Source: Actinomycetota bacterium (GTDB lineage Bacteria; Actinomycetota; Humimicrobiia; Humimicrobiales; Humimicrobiaceae). Taken from it: DNA of 24,926 bases. Where the stretch lies: contig JAQVHC010000007.1 in the NCBI GenBank assembly GCA_028696435.1, positions 1-24,926 on the forward strand, read 5' to 3'. The notes beneath the pieces are model-generated. The model saw nothing but the letters and a program-made list of their open reading frames with translations, made no database searches and was not told the DNA's origin. Shown one piece after another: positions 7,333 through 14,013 of this stretch (its first letter is position 1; every line of letters starts with the position of its first letter). The translations under genes were made by a program, and so were the position numbers.

Positions 7333-7884
7333 GTGTCAAGGATAGGAAAGAAACCTATAAATATTCCAGATGATGTAGAAGTTAAAATAAATGAGGATAA
7401 TATCATTGTAAAAGGGAAAGCAGGAGAGCTTTCTTTAAAATACGATAAAAACTCTATCAGAATAAATATGGAAGAAAAAAAATTAACTGTTATTCCTGTT
7501 TCAAATGACAATGAAGATAAGGCAAAATATGGGCTTTACAGAAGTCTAATCAATAATATGGTTATAGGTGTAACAGATGGTTTTAGTAAGACCCTGAAGA
7601 TAGTCGGTGTAGGTTATAGGGTAGCTAAAAAGGGTGATAACCTGGAAATATCTGTAGGTTATTCAAATCCAGTTGTAGTAAACCCTCCAGAAGGGATAAC
7701 TTTTGACGTTCCTGATAATACTACAATAATAGTCAGGGGAATAAATAAAGAGGTAGTCGGACAAACAGCTGCAAAAATTAGAAGTGTAAGAAAACCTGAG
7801 CCTTATAAAGGTAAGGGTATAAGATATGAGGATGAAATAATAAAAAGAAAAGTTGGCAAAACATCAATTGCTTCTGGCAGTTAA
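7333..7884 (+). CDS. rplF: 50S ribosomal protein L6
   Basis: The 183-residue product shows the two repeated L6 domains. It begins SRIGKKPINIPDDVEV, has YGLYRSLINNMVIGVTDGFSK (LYRSLINNM and GVTDGF), VGVGYRV in the middle and the C-terminal KPEPYKGKGIRYEDE. L6 lies near the factor-binding centre. The start is GTG at 7333, 15 bases after rpsH, with GAGGAG upstream. Slightly longer than the usual 177-180 residues. Confidence 0.98.
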   Translation: MSRIGKKPINIPDDVEVKINEDNIIVKGKAGELSLKYDKNSIRINMEEKKLTVIPVSNDNEDKAKYGLYRSLINNMVIGVTDGFSKTLKIVGVGYRVAKKGDNLEISVGYSNPVVVNPPEGITFDVPDNTTIIVRGINKEVVGQTAAKIRSVRKPEPYKGKGIRYEDEIIKRKVGKTSIASGS

Positions 7885-7902
7885 ACTTTTACAGGAGTTT
7901 TT

Positions 7903-8265
7903 ATGAAAAATAAATTTGAAAGAAAAAATAAAAGTTTAAAAAGAAAATTAAGAAATAGTTATAAAGTTAGAAGTAGGAGCGATAGCCCGAGGCTCGTTGT
8001 TTATCGCAGCAACAAACATATTTATGGGCAGATAGTAGATAATAATACCGGTGCTACAATTACAGGAATATCAAGTAAAAGTATTGAAAGTAAAAAAGAA
8101 GATAAGGGTAAAATTGATATAAGCTTTAGGACCGGTGAAGCCCTGGCTGAAATAGCAAAAAAGAAAAAAATAAGCGAGGTTGTTTTTGATAGGGGATGCT
8201 ATAAATACCATGGAAGGGTGAAAGCTCTGGCCGAAGGAGCAAGAAAAGGTGGTTTAAAATTTTAA
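7903..8265 (+). CDS. rplR: 50S ribosomal protein L18
   Basis: The 120-residue product is a 5S rRNA-binding L18. It has a very basic N-terminal tail, then SPRLVVYRSNKHIYGQIVD, the AEIAKKKKISEVVFDRGCYKYHGRVKALAEGARKGGL region (key parts VVFDRGCYKYHGRV and EGARKGGL) and the final KF. The ATG follows AGGAG at normal spacing. It sits between rplF and rpsE as expected. Confidence 0.98.
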   Translation: MKNKFERKNKSLKRKLRNSYKVRSRSDSPRLVVYRSNKHIYGQIVDNNTGATITGISSKSIESKKEDKGKIDISFRTGEALAEIAKKKKISEVVFDRGCYKYHGRVKALAEGARKGGLKF

Positions 8266-8289
8266 CATTATCTCCAGGGAGGAAATTGA

Positions 8290-8787
8290 GTGATTGAACT
8301 TTCTGAAAATACAGAATTAGTTGAAAGAGTAATAAAAATAAAAAGAGTAGCCAAAGTAGTAAAAGGCGGCAGGAGATTTAGCTTCAGTGCCCTGGTAGCG
8401 GTAGGCAATATGGATGGCATGGTGGGAGTTGGTTTTGGAAAAGCAAATGAAGTTTCTACTGCAATTCAGAAGGGCATAAATAATGCGAAAAAAAATATGT
8501 TCAGAGTTCCAATAATTGACGGAACAATACCTTATCCAGTTGAAGGTCGTTTTGGAGCAGGTCATGTTTTTATGAAGCCGGCTTCACAGGGTAAGGGAGT
8601 TATTGCAGGTGGGGCTGTAAGAACAATTGTGGAGCTTGCAGGTGTGAAGGATATCCTCACAAAGTCTCTTGGAAGTGCCAATGCTCTTAATGTAGCCAGA
8701 GCAACAGTTGAAGGTTTGAAGATGCTTAAGTTACCCGGGGAGATAGAAGCTTCAAAGGAAAAAGAAAAAGCCGTTGAAGTTAGTTAA
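8290..8787 (+). CDS. rpsE: 30S ribosomal protein S5
   Basis: The 165-residue product matches S5, which helps form the mRNA entry channel and affects decoding fidelity. The N-terminal double-stranded-RNA-binding-like domain has VVKGGRRFSFSALVAVG and VGVGFGKANEV; the C-terminal domain has GHVFMKPASQGKGVIAGG and LTKSLGSANALNVARAT. The start is GTG at 8290, with AGGGAGG at 8276-8282 and seven bases of spacing. Normally rpmD (L30) would follow; here the next gene is rplO after only 44 bases. Confidence 0.98.
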   Translation: MIELSENTELVERVIKIKRVAKVVKGGRRFSFSALVAVGNMDGMVGVGFGKANEVSTAIQKGINNAKKNMFRVPIIDGTIPYPVEGRFGAGHVFMKPASQGKGVIAGGAVRTIVELAGVKDILTKSLGSANALNVARATVEGLKMLKLPGEIEASKEKEKAVEVS

Positions 8788-8831
8788 ATAATTGTTTTTA
8801 TTAATTTTTGTAAATCTGGAAGGAGAAAGTA

Positions 8832-9272
8832 GTGAAACTCTGTGATTTAGATTCTCCTGAATCTATAAAAAAAAGAAAAAGAGTGGGCCGGGGAAATAGT
8901 TCAGGGCATGGGACCACATGCGGAAAAGGTACCAAAGGTCAGCTCTCAAGATCTGGAGGGAAAACCAGAATAGGATTTGAAGGTGGACAAATGCCCCTTC
9001 AGAGAAGATTGCCGCATCTAAAGGGTTTTAAAAATACAAGAAAGAAAGAAAACAATATCATAAATGTAGGACAGCTGGACAGGTTTAACGAAGACAGTGT
9101 TATTGATTATGATTTTTTAGAAAAGAACGGTCTTATAATAAGAAAGACCGGGCCAATAAAAATACTGGGTAAAGGTGAAATTACAAAAAAAGTTACTGTC
9201 AGAGCTAATTTTTTCAGCAAAACCGCAATAGATAAAATTGAAAAAGCTGGTGGAAAAGTAGAGGTGGTTTAG
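8832..9272 (+). CDS. rplO: 50S ribosomal protein L15
   Basis: The 146-residue product has the glycine- and basic-rich L15 N-terminus KRVGRGNSSGHGTTCGKGTKGQ (GRGNSSGHG and GKGTKGQ), then GFEGGQMPLQRRLPHLKGF and a C-terminal domain ending IEKAGGKVEVV. L15 is a late assembly protein of the 50S subunit. The start is GTG at 8832 after AAGGAG. Its TAG stop overlaps the GTG start of secY by one base, indicating coupled translation. It directly follows rpsE because rpmD is absent. Confidence 0.98.
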   Translation: MKLCDLDSPESIKKRKRVGRGNSSGHGTTCGKGTKGQLSRSGGKTRIGFEGGQMPLQRRLPHLKGFKNTRKKENNIINVGQLDRFNEDSVIDYDFLEKNGLIIRKTGPIKILGKGEITKKVTVRANFFSKTAIDKIEKAGGKVEVV

Positions 9273-10534
9273 TGTTCAGGGCAATAGCAAATGCTTTCAG
9301 GATTAAAGAAATTCGTAACAGAATACTCTTTACGGTTGGTATTCTTGCCCTTTACAGACTTGGTGCTAATATACCTGTACCCGGTGTTGATCCAACTAAA
9401 ATTTTTGAGCAGGTTGAAGCCGGACTTATGGGTATGATGGACCTGTTTTCGGGAGGAGCTTTAAGTAATTTTGCAGTATTTTCACTTGGCATCATGCCTT
9501 ATATAACAGCTACTATAATATTGCAACTTCTTCAGGTAGTTATCCCAAAACTGGAACAAATGGCAAAAGAAGGGGAACAGGGAAGAAGGAAAATAAATCA
9601 GATAGCAAGATATATAACTGTGGGACTTGCAATTATGCAGTCCACAGCGATGGTTTTTACCTTCAGGAATTATGGGGTTATACCGGTGTTTGATTTCATG
9701 CATGTTAGCTTAATAATCATCACATTAACTGCAGGCACAACGTTAATAATGTGGCTGGGGGAATTAATAAACATACATGGGATAGGAAATGGAATCTCAC
9801 TTATAATTTTTGCCAATATCGTTTCAAGAATACCCGGTCAGGTAGTAAGCTTATTTAGATTAAGAAGTACAAGTTATTTTAATCTGGTGCTATTTGCAAT
9901 TCTGGCAATTGCAACAATAATTGCTGTGATACTTATACAGGAGGGTGAAAGGAAGATACCGGTTCAATATGCAAAGAGAGTTGTGGGGAGAAAGATTTTT
10001 GGTGGACAGAGTACATATATACCCTTGAAAGTTAACCAGTCTGGAGTAATGCCTATAATAATTGCTATATCTGTATTACTTTTTCCTGCAACAATTGCGC
10101 AATTCACACCAGTAGGGTGGATTCAATCTATAGCAAACGCTCTGAGCCCTACAAGAGAGGGCAGGGTAAATCCAATTTATGCAATTATATATACTGTTCT
10201 TATTATTGTTTTTGCGTATTTCTACACTGCCATTACGTTCAATCCGCTGGATACTGCAGATACTTTGAGAAAATATGGTGGCTTTATCCCTGGAATACGT
10301 GCGGGGAAAAGTACTGCGGACTATTTATCAAATATTTTAAACAGGATAACACTTCCAGGTGCAATATTTCTTGCGATAATTGCTCTTCTACCGGAAATAT
10401 TAATTAGTTATATGAATATACCTTTTAAATTTGGTGGTACATCAATAATTATTGCTGTAGGTGTTGCGCTGGAGACTATGAGACAGCTTGAGTCTCAATT
10501 AACTATGAGGGACTATGAAGGATTTTTAAAATGA
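9272..10534 (+). CDS. secY: Protein translocase subunit SecY
   Basis: The 420-residue product is the membrane channel of the Sec translocon. The N-terminus FRIKEIRNRILFTVGILALYRLG leads into TM1 and the plug-region motif NIPVPGVDP. About ten hydrophobic helices follow, with MPYITATIILQLLQVVIPKLE, GIGNGISLIIFANI and the cytoplasmic-loop motif VVGRKIFGGQSTYIPLKVN (split: RKIFGGQ, YIPLKVN). It ends RQLESQLTMRDYEGFLK. The start is GTG sharing one base with the rplO stop. The stop overlaps the adk start (ATGA). Confidence 0.98.
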   Translation: MFRAIANAFRIKEIRNRILFTVGILALYRLGANIPVPGVDPTKIFEQVEAGLMGMMDLFSGGALSNFAVFSLGIMPYITATIILQLLQVVIPKLEQMAKEGEQGRRKINQIARYITVGLAIMQSTAMVFTFRNYGVIPVFDFMHVSLIIITLTAGTTLIMWLGELINIHGIGNGISLIIFANIVSRIPGQVVSLFRLRSTSYFNLVLFAILAIATIIAVILIQEGERKIPVQYAKRVVGRKIFGGQSTYIPLKVNQSGVMPIIIAISVLLFPATIAQFTPVGWIQSIANALSPTREGRVNPIYAIIYTVLIIVFAYFYTAITFNPLDTADTLRKYGGFIPGIRAGKSTADYLSNILNRITLPGAIFLAIIALLPEILISYMNIPFKFGGTSIIIAVGVALETMRQLESQLTMRDYEGFLK

Positions 10535-11163
10535 GAATAGTCTTACTGGGCGCACCTGGTGCAGGAAAGGGAACGCAGGCAAACAAAATTTCTCATAAAT
10601 TTAATGTGCCCCATATCTCTACTGGAGATATTTTAAGACATGAGATTAAAAATGGTACAGAGCTGGGAAATGAGATATCTAAATTTGTTGAGAGCGGGGA
10701 GCTGGTTCCGGATAAGTTTATTATTGAGATAATAAAGAATAAAATAAACAGCGGGCAGTTAAAAAATGGATTTATAATGGATGGGTTCCCGAGAAATTTA
10801 AAACAGGCAAAAATGTTTTCAGAAATGCTTGATGAGCTGGGTATTGAACTGGATAAAGTAATTAATATAGTTGTTAGTAAAGATGAAATTATTAATAGAT
10901 TAAGTAACAGGAGAATATGCAGTAGCTGTAAAAGTATATATAGTTTTAATAATGATAATGAATTAGAAAGATGTCCGAAATGCGGTGGCGAATTGCTTAA
11001 AAGAAAAGATGATAGCGTTGAAGTTATTAAAAACAGGCTGGAAGTATATGAAGCTGAAACCAGGCCACTCATTGATTACTATTCTGATAAGGGACTACTT
11101 GTTAATGTTGATGGTTCAGGCAGTGCGGAGGAAATCACTGAAAGGATATTAAAAGTTTTATGA
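10531..11163 (+). CDS. adk: Adenylate kinase (zinc-LID type)
   Basis: The 210-residue product interconverts ATP + AMP and 2 ADP in the cytoplasm. The P-loop GAPGAGKGT is at residues 7-15, the AMP-binding STGDILR near 30-36 and MDGFPRN near 83-89. The LID carries C130/C133 and C148/C151, the four-cysteine zinc site found in Gram-positive and many other bacteria. The ATG overlaps the secY stop by four bases and the stop overlaps the map start, so secY, adk and map form one coupled unit. Confidence 0.98.
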   Translation: MRIVLLGAPGAGKGTQANKISHKFNVPHISTGDILRHEIKNGTELGNEISKFVESGELVPDKFIIEIIKNKINSGQLKNGFIMDGFPRNLKQAKMFSEMLDELGIELDKVINIVVSKDEIINRLSNRRICSSCKSIYSFNNDNELERCPKCGGELLKRKDDSVEVIKNRLEVYEAETRPLIDYYSDKGLLVNVDGSGSAEEITERILKVL

Positions 11164-11924
11164 TAATATGTAAGTCAGCAGACGAAATTAAAATCATGGA
11201 AGAAGCGGGTAAAATTGTAGCCCGGGTTTTTTTGAAAATTGAAGAAGTTATAAGACCGGGTGTTACTACCGCATTTTTAGATAAAGTAGCAGAGGATGCT
11301 ATACTTAAAGAAAATGCAATCCCTGCTTTTAAGGGCTATACCGGAAGGTTTGGTAAAAAGCCATTTCCAGCCAGTATCTGTGCATCTATCAATGAGGTAG
11401 TTGTCCACGGGATTCCTGATAGTAGAGTCATACATGAAGGTGATCTGGTTTCTATAGATATTGGTGTAAAGTTCAAGGGATTTTATGGAGATGCAACCAG
11501 GACTTATAAAATTGGGAAAGTAAGTAAAATTGCAGAGAAGTTATGGAATGCTACCAGAGAAGCCCTTGATATTGGTATAGAGAAATGCAGAGTAGGCGCC
11601 AGATTATCAGACATATCAAATTCAATTGAGAAGAGGGCGCTGGAAGATGGCTTTTCAGTAGTGAAAGATTTTGTTGGTCATGGCATAGGGAGAGATATGC
11701 ATGAAGACCCTCAGATATTAAATTATGGGCCTCCCGGCCAGGGTCCTATTTTAAAAGAGGGTATGGTTCTGGCTATAGAGCCTATGTTAAATCAGGGAAC
11801 CAGCAAAGTTGAAGTATTGAATGATTTATGGACCGTCGTAACAAAAGACAGAAAGCTTTCATGTCATTTTGAGGATACAGTAGCAGTATCGAGTAACGGC
11901 CCTTTGATATTAACAAGGATTTAA
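11160..11924 (+). CDS. map: Type I methionine aminopeptidase
   Basis: The 254-residue product removes the initiator Met from nascent proteins. All five metal ligands of the pita-bread fold are visible: D100, D111, H174, E207 and E238, plus the conserved H83 in INEVVVHGIP. Flanking motifs are SIDIGVKFKGFYGDATRT and FVGHGIGRDMHEDP. The ATG overlaps adk by four bases. It ends the spc block; a 130-base leader then separates it from infA. Confidence 0.98.
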   Translation: MIICKSADEIKIMEEAGKIVARVFLKIEEVIRPGVTTAFLDKVAEDAILKENAIPAFKGYTGRFGKKPFPASICASINEVVVHGIPDSRVIHEGDLVSIDIGVKFKGFYGDATRTYKIGKVSKIAEKLWNATREALDIGIEKCRVGARLSDISNSIEKRALEDGFSVVKDFVGHGIGRDMHEDPQILNYGPPGQGPILKEGMVLAIEPMLNQGTSKVEVLNDLWTVVTKDRKLSCHFEDTVAVSSNGPLILTRI

Positions 11925-12042
11925 AACATAAATTTTAAGATATAAGAAGAGATACAAATATTATTAAAAATTTTGTAGACATACTAAAAAATTTTTGCTA
12001 ACCTGAGTAGTTGCGCTATTTTTTATGTCAGGATATTGATCT

Positions 12043-12057
12043 GGAGGTTTAAAAATT
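12043..12057 (+). promoter_or_regulatory. Ribosome binding site and ATT initiation codon of infA
   Basis: GGAGG at 12043-12047 is followed by seven bases and then ATT at 12055-12057. An in-frame TGA at 12037-12039 closes the frame upstream. No ATG, GTG, TTG or CTG occurs in frame between that stop and the conserved protein start, so the SD and ATT decide the initiation site. Confidence 0.75.
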
Positions 12058-12276
12058 TCTAAAAAAGAGAGTGTAATAGAAGTAGAAGGAACTATTTTAG
12101 AAGCACTCCCAAATGCCATGTTTAAGGTTGAACTTGATAATGGCCATAAGGTACTTGCTCATATTTCAGGTAAAATGAGAATGCATTATATAAAAATTTT
12201 ACCTGGAGATAGAGTTAAGGTTGAAATATCACCTTATGATTTAAACAGGGGAAGAATTATTTTTAGAAAAAAATGA
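12055..12276 (+). CDS. infA: Translation initiation factor IF-1, with an ATT start codon
   Basis: Reading from ATT at 12055 gives a 73-residue IF-1: (M)SKKESVIEVEGTILEALPN, then MFKVELDNGHKVLAHISGKM and a C-terminus RGRIIFRKK. IF-1 is a single OB fold that binds the A site of the 30S subunit and works with IF-2 and IF-3. Length and every family block are intact. The first in-frame ATG (12118) would delete the first 21 residues including strand 1, so it is not a credible start. The ideal GGAGG spacing supports ATT. A single-base sequencing error (ATG to ATT) is the main alternative. rpmJ follows after 91 bases. Confidence 0.93.
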   Translation: MSKKESVIEVEGTILEALPNAMFKVELDNGHKVLAHISGKMRMHYIKILPGDRVKVEISPYDLNRGRIIFRKK

Positions 12277-12306
12277 TTGATTTGATGCTTTTAATACTTT
12301 TATAAT
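12277..12306 (+). promoter_or_regulatory. Candidate sigma-70-type promoter for the alpha cluster
   Basis: TTGATT (12277-12282), an 18-base spacer and a perfect TATAAT (12301-12306) lie immediately after the infA stop codon. This would start transcription near 12313, ahead of rpmJ-rpsM-rpsK-rpsD-rpoA-rplQ. GCTTTTA (12287-12293) and TAAAAGC (12306-12312) also form a 7-bp inverted repeat around the -10 box, so the same bases could form a weak RNA hairpin in readthrough transcripts. AT-rich DNA yields chance matches. Confidence 0.45.
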
Positions 12307-12367
12307 AAAAGCCTGATATTTTAGGTGTAAAAGTAAAATTAGAGGTTGATGAAAAGAGAGAAAAAAA

Positions 12368-12481
12368 ATGAAAGTAAGACCATCAGTTAAAAAAATATGT
12401 AAAAGCTGTAAGATTGTAAAAAGAGAAGGGAAAGTTATTGTTATCTGTAAAAATCCCCGTCATAAGCAAAGACAGGGTTAA
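12368..12481 (+). CDS. rpmJ: 50S ribosomal protein L36 (zinc-binding form)
   Basis: The 37-residue product begins MKVRPSVKKICKSC and ends NPRHKQRQG, the standard L36 sequence. C11, C14, C27 and H32 make the zinc site of the C+ form. It lies inside domain V/VI of 23S rRNA in the 50S subunit. The ATG at 12368 follows a GAGAG stretch and a run of A. It lies 12 bases before rpsM, the expected infA-rpmJ-rpsM order. Confidence 0.97.
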   Translation: MKVRPSVKKICKSCKIVKREGKVIVICKNPRHKQRQG

Positions 12482-12492
12482 GGAGGTTCTAA

Positions 12493-12867
12493 TTGGTAAG
12501 AATTTCAGGTGTAGATATACCAAATGACAAACATATTTGTGTAGCTCTAACTTATATATTTGGAATAGGCAGGTCAACAGCGGATAAAATACTGGAAGAA
12601 TTAAATATTGATAAGAGCATAAAGGCTAAGGATCTCAGTGAAGACGAACTGATAAAGATAAGGGAATATATAGAAAATAATTATGTGATTGAAGGAGACC
12701 TTAGAAGAGAAATAAACCAAAATATAAAAAGATTAATTGAAATAAATTCTTACAGAGGCATCAGGCATAAAAGAGGCCTACCGGTGAGAGGGCAGAGAAC
12801 TCATACCAATGCCAGAACAAGAAAAGGTAGAAGAAAAAGTGTTGGGATAAAGAAGGGAAAACCTTAA
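12493..12867 (+). CDS. rpsM: 30S ribosomal protein S13
   Basis: The 124-residue product has RISGVDIPNDKHICVALTYIFGIG (RISGVDIP and YIFGIG), the helix-hairpin-helix region and the C-terminal signature GIRHKRGLPVRGQRTHTNARTRKG (RGLPVRGQRTHTNART). S13 contacts the P-site tRNA and forms intersubunit bridges. The start is TTG at 12493, with AAGGAGG just upstream. The length is normal. rpsK follows after 22 bases. Confidence 0.98.
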   Translation: MVRISGVDIPNDKHICVALTYIFGIGRSTADKILEELNIDKSIKAKDLSEDELIKIREYIENNYVIEGDLRREINQNIKRLIEINSYRGIRHKRGLPVRGQRTHTNARTRKGRRKSVGIKKGKP

Positions 12868-12889
12868 TAAAAACTTAAGGGAGGCGAAC

Positions 12890-13288
12890 TTGGCGAAAAA
12901 AACTGTTGGTAAAAAAAGAATAAAAAGCAGAGAAAGAAAGAATATACCCTATGGTATTGCGCATATACAGTCTACTTTTAATAATACAATTGTAAATATT
13001 ACAGATTTAAATGGCAATACTATTGCATGGGGCAGTGCAGGAGGTCAGGGTTTTAAGGGTTCAAGAAAAAGCACACCCTTTGCTGCTCAGGTAACTGCTA
13101 CAGCAGTGGCCAGGGCTGCGAAAGACCATGGAGTTGCAAGAGTTGATGTTAGAGTTAAAGGTGTGGGCTCAGGGAGAGAAACTGCTGTAAGGTCTCTTCA
13201 GGCAGCCGGGTTAGAGATTGGTAATATAATAGATGTAACACCGGTACCACACAATGGATGCAGACCTCCCAAAAGAAGGAGAGTTTAA
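12890..13288 (+). CDS. rpsK: 30S ribosomal protein S11
   Basis: The 132-residue product shows GIAHIQSTFNNTIVNITDLNG (AHIQSTFNNT), ISWGSAGG-like AWGSAGGQGFKGSRKSTPFAAQ, and the end DVTPVPHNGCRPPKRRRV, all S11 hallmarks. S11 forms part of the platform at the mRNA exit. The start is TTG at 12890 after GGGAGG. The DVTPVPHNG loop is complete; its Asn-Gly is the site that becomes isoaspartate in some bacteria. Confidence 0.98.
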   Translation: MAKKTVGKKRIKSRERKNIPYGIAHIQSTFNNTIVNITDLNGNTIAWGSAGGQGFKGSRKSTPFAAQVTATAVARAAKDHGVARVDVRVKGVGSGRETAVRSLQAAGLEIGNIIDVTPVPHNGCRPPKRRRV

Positions 13289-13316
13289 AGAAGTTTTAAA
13301 TAAGGAGTAATCGTAG

Positions 13317-13946
13317 ATGATGACAAGTAAAGAACCTGCTTGCAAACAGTGCAGAAGAGAAAGAGAAAAATTATTTTTAAAAGGTCAGAGATGTTTTTCA
13401 GATAAGTGTGCTTTTGAAAAAAAGCCTTATGTTCCGGGTCAGAGAGCTAAAAGAAGGCTTGTGGAAACGGAGTATTATAACCAGCTTAGAGAAAAACAAA
13501 AAGCAAAAAAATACTATGGAGTACTGGAGCGACAGTTTAGAAATTATTATAAAAAATCTGTAAAGAAAAAAGGGATAGCTGGAGAGAATTTACTTAAATT
13601 TCTTGAAACAAGACTTGATAGCGTTCTTTACACGATGGGATTTGCTATTTCGAGAGCGCAGGCAAAGCAACTGATTGCGCACGGGCATGTTAGAGTTAAT
13701 GGTAAAAAAGTTGATAGACCCTCATACCAGCTCAAAGAAGGAGACGAGGTAAGCATAGCAGAATCCAGCAAAGAAATATTGCCGGTTATTGAAGCAAAAG
13801 AAAGCGGAGCTAGTCTTACCATACCCGGATATCTTGAAGTTGACCTTGATAATCTAAAAGGCAGACTTTTGAGATATCCTGAACGTGACGAAATAAAAGC
13901 TCCTATCAATGAGCAGGTGATAATTGAACTTTATTCTAAGTACTAA
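13317..13946 (+). CDS. rpsD: 30S ribosomal protein S4 (zinc-binding form)
   Basis: The 209-residue product is a primary 16S rRNA binder. The N-terminal zinc site is C9, C12, C26 and C31 within EKLFLKGQRCFSDKC. The S4 RNA-binding domain (about residues 99-160) has RLDSVLYTMGFAISRAQAKQ (LDSVLYTMGFA) and GHVRVNGKKVDRPSY. Two ATGs are adjacent (13317 and 13320); GGAG upstream does not decide between them. The stop codon lies inside a perfect hairpin (13940-13964) before rpoA. S4 represses the alpha operon in E. coli; whether it does here is unknown. Confidence 0.98.
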   Translation: MMTSKEPACKQCRREREKLFLKGQRCFSDKCAFEKKPYVPGQRAKRRLVETEYYNQLREKQKAKKYYGVLERQFRNYYKKSVKKKGIAGENLLKFLETRLDSVLYTMGFAISRAQAKQLIAHGHVRVNGKKVDRPSYQLKEGDEVSIAESSKEILPVIEAKESGASLTIPGYLEVDLDNLKGRLLRYPERDEIKAPINEQVIIELYSKY

Positions 13947-13964
13947 TTAATACTAAATTAGTAC
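13940..13964 (+). other. Perfect 9-bp inverted repeat spanning the rpsD stop codon
   Basis: GTACTAATT (13940-13948) and AATTAGTAC (13956-13964) are exact reverse complements around a 7-base loop. The stem contains the rpsD TAA stop. No T-run follows, so a simple intrinsic terminator is unlikely. It sits between rpsD and rpoA, where an mRNA structure could alter translation coupling, RNA processing or stability. The structure is clear, the role is inference. Confidence 0.7.
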
Positions 13965-14013
13965 CAGGTAATATGAAATTCTATTGATTTTTCTTTTAGG
14001 AGGTAGATATAAA

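Noticed and set aside
10117..10407. 96-codon plus-strand frame inside secY
   Set aside because: Composition is cysteine- and tyrosine-rich nonsense, and secY is intact in the other frame, so this is a shadow frame.
10593..11072. 159-codon minus-strand frame opposite adk
   Set aside because: Leu/Ser-rich shadow of adk with no SD or family features.
11966..11996. Terminator between map and infA from AAAAATTTT / AAAATTTTT
   Set aside because: The stem is entirely A/T with a 13-base loop, too weak for an intrinsic terminator.
13984..14013. Earlier TTG start for rpoA
   Set aside because: The AGGAGG ribosome binding site lies inside this stretch, so initiation must be downstream at 14014.
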